DNA of 64,000 nucleotides from Sinonovacula constricta (lineage: Eukaryota; Mollusca; Bivalvia; Cardiida; Solecurtidae), in the NCBI GenBank assembly GCA_007844125.1, contig CM017561.1, positions 32,946,700 through 33,010,699 of the forward strand, given 5' to 3'. Numbering within the stretch: the first letter of the stretch is position 1; each line of letters opens with the position of its first letter. Of this stretch, positions 1 to 22,586 are shown piece after piece. The notes below the pieces were generated by a model. The model saw only the letters and a program-made list of their open reading frames with translations. It was not told the origin of the DNA and searched no databases. Both the position numbers and the translations under genes were made by a program.

Positions 1-204
1 TAGTTTTTGACCCCACATGACCCAGTTACGAACTCATCCAAGATTTCTTGCAGACAAACATTCTGATCAAGTTTGGGGAATATTGGATAAAATACTGTAG
101 CCTCTTGTGCTCACAAGCAAATTGTTGATGACACATGACTGACCACGGATAAAGAGGTATCAGAAAAGCTCACCATGAGTACGTTGTCTCCGGTGAGCTA
201 GAAA
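1..204 (+). repeat. 3' end of a ~145-bp-unit (pearl-like) repeat array
   Basis: Begins mid-unit with ACTCATCCAAGATTTCTTGC and ends with AGAAAAGCTCACCATGAGTA and GGTGAGCTAGAAAA. The same ends are seen at 2803, 9965, 55675 and 56760. It lies in a USP19 intron. Confidence 0.75.
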
Positions 205-12243
<12,039 letters not shown>

Positions 12244-12843
12244 CTACTTGTAAACGACTACTTCTTCCTTAATCTAGTTAAAAGTTGAGTTCTTTAACAT
12301 GAATAAGTGCAAAGACCCTCAGACATTGCATGGGAGACACACTGACAGTAACCAATCACAACCCTTGTTACAAAATCAAATGCCAGTGCGTCTTCGCGAC
12401 AGTACGGACCTTCGTTGGTCTGATCGACCCCCATTACAGCGACAATAAAAAATAAAATTAATAAAAAAAAAAATATTATTATTATTACAGTTATTATAAT
12501 AAACATAACAATTCTTCTTAAGACAGCACCCGGATTGTTTATTTAGTATTTACTGCGATCTATTTGAATGGATCTTTATTCATACCCCAAACTAAAATTT
12601 TCTGGATCCGCCTTAAGACTTATGTTTCTTTAGACTTTCGTAAATATTTTAATTTTCCTGTTTGGAAATTGTTGGAACTTACTTGACACTTAGCTTAAAT
12701 TGTAATTATAAAACACAACTAAATTGATGTTATTTGCTGACGAAGCATGGTTGCCCACGAAACATCCCTATCATGGTATTCTTTTGCAGAAGATTTACTA
12801 TCAAGATAAATGTAAATAATTATCTATCAAAAAGATAAAAACC

Positions 12844-13004
12844 GAAAGGTTTTTATTATCTATTTAAAATGTGTTTTTTACCTAATCCTATGTTAAATTT
12901 TCGAATACACGAACTTACCCGAACTTAGGTTCGCTTTGTCTCAGCCTGACTCTTGTTAGGGACGAACTTGTAGAATTAACATTTTTCAGCGAAGCAAAGA
13001 GAAA
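12844..13004. promoter_or_regulatory. Probable bidirectional promoter between USP19 and CBLL1
   Basis: CBLL1 starts at 13005 on the plus strand. On the minus strand a good donor (GTAAGT at 12918-12913) would end a short non-coding USP19 exon that starts somewhere in this interval. A minus-strand ATG here runs into a stop after eight codons, which fits a 5' UTR. Divergent genes less than about 100 bp apart imply a shared promoter. No TATA box is obvious. This is inference from the gene models. Confidence 0.5.
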
Positions 13005-16000
13005 ATGGACTCGGCCGCAGGTATTTATTTGCTTTCACATGTTCTTACTCGTCTCTTCAGCATATTACCGTCTTTAATAAATATCCAATATATATATTTA
13101 AAAACAATTTTGAGTTCAATTTTGTTTAAACAAATGTACAAGGATTCATTTTTCTTTGTAATGGGTTTTCGCGATCAAAACATTTTACTGTTTTTATTCA
13201 GAAAATGAACTTGAATCAGAGAACTCAATGTCCTCAAGCCCACGTCTACAGAGGAAAAATATCACTTTGAAGCTTAAGTCCGACAAAGTCGCACCTTCAA
13301 GCCTTGGTCGCTCTAGAAAGTCAAACAAGATCAAGAAAGAAGAAGCAGACCATCATTCAGCTGGTAATCTAATGACACAATTCAGTATCATTCTTACTGA
13401 TATTACTTCTGTGAGTTTTGTATACATCATGATGCATATGTTCGTGTTGGGCTGGTGATAAACTGTTATTATAAATCAATTTGAAATGGTTAAAATCTTC
13501 AATAATCATTTTGGATTTTTAAAAATCAACAAAAATTGATTATTTCTCAAACTTGCCCTTTATTAATCAGTTTCTCAAAGTATTTAACAAGGTTATGAAT
13601 CATCATTTATGTGGATGGCAACAGTTAACTAGTTAACCTCTTCCCTTGTAGGTTTAACCATTACAAATTCTGCAATTAAAATGTACATACATTTAAACTT
13701 TTTCTTAGGGCAAAGTGGGAGATTTGCAAAGAGAGAGATTTGTTATTTTCTTATAAACAAAGAAGGCAGTTATCTGTTCTAATTAGAGATATTTCTGAAA
13801 ATGTGTAAAACACCTATCATTTTCAAATACTTTTTAATATATTAAAAGCTGGAGAGTTCACATGTAGATATATATATATATATATATATATATATGGAAT
13901 ACCATGGGTAATGTTTATCTTTATTAAATATATGAGTGTCTGATTCTTAAAACCACTTATTTTAAAGACACCCACGAATTTACTAGTGATGACTAGATGG
14001 GCGATAAAAGTGTCAAGGTGTGACCCCCTAGATGTAAGTCCGAAAACACAGTCCATTGTCACCACATGCAAGTCATATCCTTCACCCCACTCCCAATCTG
14101 AGTGGATATTTTCTGTGTTAAGTTTCTAGTGAGCAAATGCACACACAAAAAAACTGTTCTAGTTGACAAGATTATACCAAAATACACAGTGGCAGTATTT
14201 ATTCTTAAATATAGGACTATAGGTTATACATCTTTAGAATTGATTGACATAGTCATCTTCATAAGCCACTGTTTGAAAAAGACCAAAAATTAACTTCAGT
14301 ATGTTAGAACCTGTTTATATAAATGTGGCATATTTGTTACATTTATTTGTGAGCTGTTTTTGTTTTCAAATAAAAATAATACATATTGATTACATGATAT
14401 TTTTTAAATTATACAAGTCAACGAGTCACTAAAACAGTAGCTTCTAACGATTTGCTAAACTAAATTGGAAGCTCAGAGAATACCCGTATAAGTAAATGGA
14501 TGCATCTTATTCTCAGTGTAAAGAAATACATTGGTAATATTCTTTCAGTTTACTGGTTAAATGTTAAAAAATGTGAACTTGTAGCTGTTGCCATTCCTAT
14601 TCACTTATATTGCACAGAATTTTTTGAAGGTTTAATTATCAGTATAGTAATATCCTGTTATTTTGTAAACAGGTACAAAAAATTTCAGCTAAAGTAGATA
14701 TGCAATAGCTTCAATAATTTCATTATGTGTTATTACCAAAAACAGTATACACTTTCATTAAAAACATAGGTAATTATTTAATTATATCTCAAAACTTAAG
14801 AAATAAAATACCACATTCTGCAAATTAGGAGATGTAATTTACAATTCTCTAAGATGTTAATGCACAAAATATCCTAATATTAAGTCATTTTTCTATCAGA
14901 TCATTCAATCAGACATTTGGTTATGCAATTGTGCTAGTTATAATTGATTGTGGTTTTGGAACTGTTTGCCCAACACTAATATGTGTGATAAGTATAATTG
15001 TTTCTATTTACTGATTTATGTATGTTTTGCGTCATACTGGATGATATGTTATTTAATTTATCTTGTAACTTCCAATTTTTCTTAATCAAGTGGATTATTG
15101 CTATGACTATTTTTATGGCATTCCTGTTGCACATGCGCAGTTCACAGATTAAGGAAAATTTTCTTATTATCTCACATCATTCTCTGATGCTATTTGAAGG
15201 CACAAAACAGTATTATTAACTATGAGGTGATTTTTAAATACAAAACCACACTCATAAACAACACGAGACTTTTTCTTAGCAGAAATTTACATTAGCATCT
15301 AGAAAATAAAATTTTACATCATTGTGGTCACACTTTTATATCATATTGTGGTTATGTGTGGCTTGCTCCCTCTGCTATTTTTATACCTGTTTGTAAACTG
15401 TTTCTGCACACAGTTAGGTTGAAGAATGTTAATAGATAGTTGCCAAAAAGGAACAGGTTACATTTTCTTAGCCTCAGATTTTAACCTGGCTATGTTTACA
15501 GCATTACACAAAACAAGAAATTCCCTGGGACCAAGCATTCTGAAAAGTGACTGGAGCTTTTGTGATCTGTCCAGTAAACAATCTCGAGATTGCCACCGGC
15601 GCACCGCAAGTCAGCTGGAAGACCTCATATTAACTTTTTCGGCCCGAACAATCAAAAGATGTGTCTATATAAATTGGCAACACCTGGCATTCAAGTTGTG
15701 CTTGATGCAATCTGTATCCATACTTTTGTATTCTGTTAAATAAAATGGGATAAATGATTATGAAAACAATATCAAGTCATGTTTATACTGGTTAATTATC
15801 TTGAGAGAGAAAAAAACGGTTACAAACCAATCAACAGTAGTATTTACAAGAGTATGAGAGTTAAGAATAGTTAATAAAAGTGGTAAGTAAGGATGTGAAT
15901 AAATCATTTGAAATGTTCATTCTGTCTAAATAATGTTGGCTAAAAATAGATAACAGTGTCGGAGCGAATAATTTGGATAATTATATATCGGTAGTACTCA

Positions 16001-19000
16001 AAAGTAACAGATTATTTGGTTTTCTTAAATTTTAAATTTGCTAACTGCAGTGAGGTTTAGATAAGAAACACATGCTTGTAATATGACAAGTGGGATGTTA
16101 TGCTTCATTTTTAACATAGATTTAGGGCATCAATAAATGGCATTTTGCCAGATCTTTTAAGGTAAAAATAATTTATTTGGTTCTTTGAGACACAAAATTT
16201 TGGCCCCAGACTGTCAAATACCACCTTTAAAACAGATTTGTGAGTATTTGTGCAGTGAAAATCACTTTACTCTACTGTTAGTCTGATATTGCTTTAATTA
16301 AGGAATGCTTCAGTCAGAAATCTTTGTTCTCGGTACTACTGCATATGTGCAAAAGGAATTACAGTCATAATAGCCAGAGTGTTGTGTTATGTTACATATA
16401 CAATGAATGGAGCAAGATTAGAAATTTATCTAAAACTTGAAAATGTGTTGCTTCATTTATAAAAAAAACACCTAAATGTTATCATATGATTACTTTTTAA
16501 TTTACTTTCATACATCATTTTAACATTAACTTTTTTATGTGGAATGTTCTGTGAATGTCATTCCAAGTTAGTGACATATTAAATGACATGTCACTGTTCT
16601 TGTAAAAGTCAATATCAGATAATATAATACTACATATTTATCATGGAGAGAGTCACCCACAAAAAGTATTTACCTGTAGCTACATGTATTACCGATTTCA
16701 ACTTCCTAAAGTTATTTTAGTTTTGATGCTTTATTTACAGACGAAGATGTGCCTGAAGCTCCAATCTTCAAAACCATGGAACCAGGAGTTCCATTGCATC
16801 GTAATAATAAATTGCGTTGGAATCACAAGGTAATGTAGGCACAAAAAAAGAAGTTACTGTACAGGTCTCTTTTCTGTCAGTTTGATTCTATATCAATTCA
16901 TTAAAATTAATTAGTTGAACTGCCTTTGTTTGCTTGCACCTATTTATGGTTTTATCTGGATTTCAGATTGAAATGATAAAGATGGCGCCTTTGACTGAGT
17001 GATTTAAGTCACTGACTTGTAACTACTTAGTCCTTCGCTGCCGGTCAGGGCAAGAACTTTCACATAGGGAAGGCTGCCGTGCCTGGTAATGCTACCCAGA
17101 CATAAGTCTGCCGTCTGTTTACCAATAATTTGCTGGACATAGCCAATAAGACCATAATTGTGTCATTGCGATGTAACAAAAAATATATTTATAAGTGATC
17201 ATGCTCTTTGGATTGGTTTATTCAAATAACATTTTTTGAACTATTTTAAGCATTCGATTGTCTGCCTAATTTTAACTTCAAAATGTTATTGCCTACCATT
17301 ATGTTGGCAACCTTTCTGTTTCAGGTAAACCTGATTGGAGAGAAGGTTGTAGATCCCTTGATTCACTGCTGTGAGATCTGCTCGCTACCAATCCTCATTT
17401 ATGGACGTATGGTGTGTATTTACTGACACATTATACTTGTGCAGGTTATATACTGATTCTTATTTGCATTGCATACATTTATGGTGCTTCTACTTGAGTG
17501 TAATGTCAAGGTTGTCCTTCAATAACAGCTAACGTTGCCAGAGGGCCATTTAATGTTACAATGATCATAAATGGCCAAAAATGAAATAAGATGGGACTTC
17601 AGGTGGATTTTGTTATTAAAGTCTTTATTTACCAACTACCAGTACTTTAAAGGGAGTTTTGAGGATTATAATTATCTCATACTTTAAAGGGAAAGAGAGT
17701 TTTGAGGATTATAATTATCTCATAGCTTCTTGCTGCATTTGGTTATAACTCAGATAAATGATGTCATCTTCTTGCATAGACATGCAAAGGTTCCATCACA
17801 TTTTGGTAGAAACTCCTGAGCAGATATTGACCCTGATTAGCTGTCAGTGTCTCATCTGGATCTATTCTATTGCCAAAGCAGTAAACATATGTAGTTTGCA
17901 ATCTTAGTGTTTATTTAGAACTGACAAAGCATCCATTTTCAAATCGATTTGGTTACATACATTTTCTTGTTCAAAACAGACAAGACCGTAAATACATTAA
18001 ACAGCATGTTGGGAATCATGTTACCAAAGCTTATTCTGTTTGTAATTGAAAAGCTCTTTACTTCTTGAACATGTCAATTAATATTTTTTAAGAAAAAAGG
18101 CTGGCCTTGTGTTTATCATTTACTGTAATAAAAGTGTCACTAACAAAGAATTTATCCATCTTCACATCTCATTCACATATAGTTTTGATTTGACCATAAA
18201 TGTGTAATTGCACATTATGTTGAGATTACACATGTTGATGTATTTCCATCCCATGATTGCACAATAATGGACAGGTTAAATGGCATATGCATGAGCAAAA
18301 GGGTTAAAGCACATTTTCTATGGACAAGTCTATACTCCACTATGTGAGCAGGACAACGGTTCCGTTTTGATGCACAATCTTTTTGAAGTTATCTCGTCTT
18401 TTATAGGTTCATTCTGTGCATGTATGTACCTAATTCTCAGCCTTGATTAGAAATCAGTTTTACTAAAGAAGCACATAAACACCATTTTTATTCACACTAC
18501 AGCTAGTCAAATAAATTTAAAGAGTTTCTTTAATCATCACGAACTGATGGCAAGTTTTTATTGAATCCAGCCTTTCGTTACCAGTACTTTGAAAAACTTA
18601 TAATGACCTTCAATTGACTAACTTTTATTTGTTAATAGTTGTGTGTCTGAGTACAATTTAGTAGCATTTAACACTGTTCACATTACTTTTTTTTCTTTAA
18701 TTTTTTTCTCTATTCTCGTGAAAGCCTCAATTTTGATAATGAGGAGCCTTTCTTACGAATAACTTAAGGAGGCTAGTATGAACTTAGTATCATTATTTCT
18801 TTTGCATGCCTAAAGTTAAGTATTGTGCAATCAAGTAAAAACTATCAATTGATCTATATTTACTACATTGCAGATCCAGTGCAAGCATGTATTCTGTTTC
18901 ACATGTGCCAAGAAGACCGAGAAAACATGTCCAAGGTACTAAAGCCAGCTGCCTTTCACTTTCATTTCTTACTGTAATTGCAGTCTACGCGAAAACTTTT

Positions 19001-22000
19001 TTCCCTTCACAGGACATGATGACTGGTAAACACAAAAAGTTTACCAGTCACACCAAATTTTTACCAGTCACAATGGGTTTTTTTACATTTTTTGTAACAA
19101 CAAATTGAATTATTGATCTTAATTGCTGTTTTATTACAAGCATTAGAAATACTTAGCTTTAAAGCATAAATTTAAACATATTGATTGGTTGTTTTAGACT
19201 TAAAAAAGTAAATACAGTGTTACTGTATAAGTAATACTGGTATAAGTGTTTCTCAAAAAGGTTTGTCACAACTATTTTCTTAGCCTGTTGTTTGACTTCA
19301 TACCTCGGCCAGGCATATCACCCTCCTAATATCTACATAAAAGCAATGAACGGCCTGCATTTGACACTTACAGTTAAAGCTGGGTGGGGTTCAGCCTTTT
19401 ATTTCCTGTCATTTGTCCATATGAGTATTTGACACATTATGTTACTTTGCAGCCTCAATTTTCATGTTACACCCTGCCACTTCTCAGACGTTTCCTAATT
19501 CCTATTACTAAACATAGAAGTTATTTCTTTTTAACTGCATCTAAGGTCACCCATGTAAATATATTTTTCAACGACTCGGGAAACGTTCTTTCCCGTTTTT
19601 TCTTCATATCCCTTGCGTGCTTCCTCGTCTGTACTTACTTTCTTTAGTGGTAAAGGTTTATTACCCTTTACATGTGAAAATGTGTCTGCAACTGCCATCC
19701 ATGGCAATTGCAACTTCGCATACATGGGCTTAAGGATAAGAACCAAATTCATCAAAATCTTATCACACAGACGCTTATTAAATGCTGCTGTGATTCGTCT
19801 GCGTTCAGGGACATGTGTTACGTAACGTTGTGCTGTGCTATTTAGCTATTTAACAGACCAAGGATGGGAGATTGCCGATGTTAGGGAAGAAACATTCATG
19901 TTCGTTTCAGAATTTTCATTTAACATTTTCACCGGACATTATGTCTGACGATAACAGACTTTTCGTCGGTCATAGTAGAAATCTATCGGACATGTCCGAC
20001 GGACATTCGCATTGACTGTAATTGTTCTAAACAACAAGTTGTCTTTGGTACATATTGTGATTTTCTTTTTTTATTTTTTTGCCTTATGAGAATAGAGGTT
20101 AATGTTGTTTTTTAAACTTTGCTCAACAATTTTTACCTCTACTCTTTCATAGCAAACAAAGTGAAGTCTTCAACTTGACAACCTTGTTAAGGTCTGCATT
20201 GAATAACCATGTTTTGAAAACTGGTAAAGATATTTGATTCAATCTTGATTTATACTCCTTGTCAAAAGCAGAACGTAATTTAAAGGGGCAGGCTACCATT
20301 GAATTGAATTTGGCAGAGTTATGCCTCTTTTCATGACTTCCATCCTATTCATCGCTGAGAACAGTGGATTATGGTGTCTACTGTCAGCTCGTACGGGTGT
20401 AAAGGTTCATTGTAGTCATTAATTGATCACCAGTTGTTGTCTCTGGAACTGTGATTTGTTGTATACTTTCATGGAACATGATCTTCATGGAACAATAGGA
20501 TGACAGTGAGCCTTACTTTAAGTACACAGTGACAACAGTTAGTGTCCAGGTCTCACTTGCAGAAACATTTCTCAGTTTAGATTTTGCTCAAGCTCAGACT
20601 TTAACTTCAAGAATCTCTATTACTGGATTATAATTCTTCATTACCAATTTGTTATACATCATGAACCTTGAAGGATTAAAGTATTGCCATATTACAGTGA
20701 TGTATGAAACATTTATATGAGTAAATACTAGGAAATTAAATTTTGAGCTTGAGCAAAATCTCAACTGAGAAAGGATTTTGCAAGCGCGGTCTAGACTCTT
20801 CAGTCCCTAACTGCATAGGTTAGAGATCTGATGTAGGTGAAAACTTGATGTGGTGAGGTCCTTCAGCTGCTGTTAATTGACCACAAATAGTTGGACCCTA
20901 ATTTTGTTGCTGCTATTTTGTTTTCATAATCAAAACATAAAAATCATCTGTTAAATTGCTTTACATTCTGTCTTACTTTAAAGATGGTATCCGACAGTTT
21001 GCCTTTGTCTAATATAGGTAACAATATTTTACTTCTGTTTGGGGTATATCTACATACTTTCTGCAAAAAAAAATCATACTTTAGTCTAAACTTTGAAGAT
21101 TTCCAACAGCATCTCAATTTTAGGGCACTTAAATGTTCACTCCTTTCAAATCTGTAAACAAGACTGTTTGGGAATTCTGCTAAAATAGACATTGACATCA
21201 CAGCAGATGTGGATGAGCTGAATCATAAGTGGTTATGTGTTCTTTTTTAGTTTGAAAATAGATAGGAAATACATCCTTGAAATGATGATTGTGACATCAT
21301 GGTTCACTTTTCAGGTGTAGGACATCAATAAACAGCAATTTGCAAGATCTGTTTAGGTAACATTGGTTTATTATGATGTTTAATGAAAATATTTTTGGTC
21401 CAAACTGCCAGGTACCACCTTTAATTGATGAATTATTTGCATTAAAAAGAAACAAACACATTTTTGTATATTTCACTGTAGGTGTGGTGACCCGGTGCAG
21501 CGGATTGAGCAATCTGCCCTTGGCACTGTATTTCTGTGCACCTATGGAAGTTCTAAACATGGCAACGGTGGCTGTCGCAGGACCTATCTCTCACAACGAG
21601 ACCTGAATGCTCACATAGGTCATCGGCACATGAAGAATGAGATCATGGATCAGTCAGGAAAGTCTGCTCCAAGTCAACCCCAGCGTGTAGCAGTTTCCTC
21701 ACAGTCGACTAAACCTGCAGTGACACTCATTCAGATGCAGGCGACCCAACAGGCTCTCATTGATCAGTTCACAGCTCTACAGAGACAAGCTTTGGCGGTT
21801 ACAGCTCCATCTCTGCCTACCAGAACAGGGCAGGAAGCTATCTACCAGCAACACGCTCAGATGCCCCAACATCATCAGCAGCAAGAACATCAGCATCAGC
21901 TCTTAGCAACTTCCCACCCGGCTCAGCAGATGCATGCTAGCCATCAGCCACCAATGAGTTTTTCCCAAGTACACACCCATTTGCCACAGAGTATGGCCCC

Positions 22001-22586
22001 TATGTCAGCAGGAGGACAGGTCATGTTGTCGCAGTCAGTAGTCCCTACATCAATCCAGGATAACTATGCTTCAAACATTCCTGTGCTTGGTAACAGAATC
22101 AAAACTTTAATCAGTGTACCCCTTCAGGATGACACAGACTATAGCAAGCAGCAGCAACAACAACAGCAGCAGCAGCAACAACAACAACAAAGCTACCCAA
22201 CCCTTCCCCCTGTGAACTACCCACCTCCTTCTCTTGGCCAGTATAACCCTGTTGTGAGCCTGGCCCATAACTATCAGCAGCCCCCACCTGGAGTTCCTCC
22301 GCCCATGTTCTCCAGCCAATCTCTCCCTGGACAGTTACAGCCCCCTGTGTACACAGCACCCATGTCTCAGACAATGTCAGCAGCTCTGGCCAGAGGACCT
22401 CCCCCACAGATATCTACAGGACCACAGAGGGGGCCCCCACAAATGAATCCACCTCCTGGGGGGCCCCAAAGATTTTTTGACCAATCACAGGGCCAGCGAG
22501 GCCCATGGACAGGGAACGCCCCTCCACGTGGCATGCCCCCAAACAGAGCCCCTAGACCTAATCGTCCAGAGTATAACTTCTACTAA
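13005..22586 (+). CDS. CBLL1: E3 ubiquitin-protein ligase Hakai (CBLL1)
   Basis: RING E3 ligase; vertebrate Hakai ubiquitinates tyrosine-phosphorylated E-cadherin and belongs to the m6A writer-associated complex. Exons: 13005-13020, 13202-13363, 16741-16829, 17325-17411, 18874-18935, 21482-22586, giving 506 residues (human about 491). The RING is at ~105-140, with [13 protein letters not shown] and CPRC. It is followed by the Hakai HYB region with [20 protein letters not shown], which pairs a RING with a C2H2-like finger. The C-terminal third is Pro/Gln-rich, with a ~14-Gln run and the conserved motif LISVPLQDD. Exon 1 carries only five codons plus one base (MDSAA). Between the first two Cys of the finger there are 11 residues (human has 5). 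All junctions are GT/AG. Several AATAAA signals follow the stop (22923, 24304). Confidence 0.95.
13364..16740. other. CBLL1 intron 2
   Basis: 3.4 kb, AT-rich. It contains a (TA)n run at 13868-13894 and a partial TTAA-type MITE right end at ~16075-16226. The open frames are short and lack splice context. Confidence 0.6.
16075..16226. mobile_element. TTAA-type MITE, right-end fragment, copy 3
   Basis: Ends CAGACTGTCAAATACCACCT followed by TTAA at 16227. The internal sequence GGGATGTTATGCTTCA and GGGCATCAATAAA matches the copies at 20982 and 25901. The left end is not recognisable. Confidence 0.6.
16982..17182 (+). mobile_element. tRNA-derived SINE (family B), copy 1
   Basis: The body ends CCAATAATTTGCTGGACATA, then CATAATTGTGTCATTGCGAT and GTAACA-A(n). 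This tail is shared with 45170-45372 and, more distantly, 43018-43234. The head is tRNA-like but degenerate. It lies in CBLL1 intron 3. Confidence 0.7.
17641..17724. repeat. Short tandem duplication in CBLL1 intron 4
   Basis: TACTTTAAAGGGA(..)GTTTTGAGGATTATAATTATCTCAT occurs twice, head to tail, with a 5-bp length difference. The rest of 17412-18873 shows no recognisable feature. Confidence 0.8.
18981..20018. mobile_element. Putative 1-kb DNA element with 6-bp target duplication
   Basis: Left end CAGTCTACGCGAA and the reverse complement of the right end CAGTCAATGCGAA match at 11 of 13. Both ends are flanked by the perfect direct repeat TAATTG (18975-18980 and 20019-20024). Inside, a 74-codon minus-strand frame (19531-19755) ends in a stop. 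Its sequence ([20 protein letters not shown]) is not recognised. The insertion lies 45 bp after the CBLL1 exon-5 donor. Confidence 0.55.
20555..20784. repeat. Inverted repeat able to form a long hairpin
   Basis: CTCAGTTTAGATTTTGCTCA (20571) and the complement of TGAGCAAAATCTCAACTGAG (20749-20768) match almost fully. Pairing extends to TTGCAGAAACATTTCTCAG against CTGAGAAAGGATTTTGCAA. The arms of ~45 bp are ~145 bp apart. It is probably a MITE remnant in CBLL1 intron 5. Confidence 0.65.
20982..21420. mobile_element. TTAA-flanked ~440-bp MITE, copy 4 (complete)
   Basis: Left end AGATGGTATCCGACAGTTTG and right end CAAACTGCCAGGTACCACCT, with TTAA at 20978-20981 and 21421-21424. Its 439 bp nearly equals copy 1 (440 bp). 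It ends 61 bp before the last CBLL1 exon (21482). Confidence 0.85.

Noticed and set aside
12835..12856. Hairpin ATAAAAACC-GAAA-GGTTTTTAT as a terminator
   Set aside because: Rho-independent terminators do not apply here; a short AT-rich stem near the promoter may be chance.
15426..15743. 105-codon plus-strand frame in CBLL1 intron 2
   Set aside because: Inside an intron, no domain recognised, no splice pair in phase with CBLL1; likely a chance frame.
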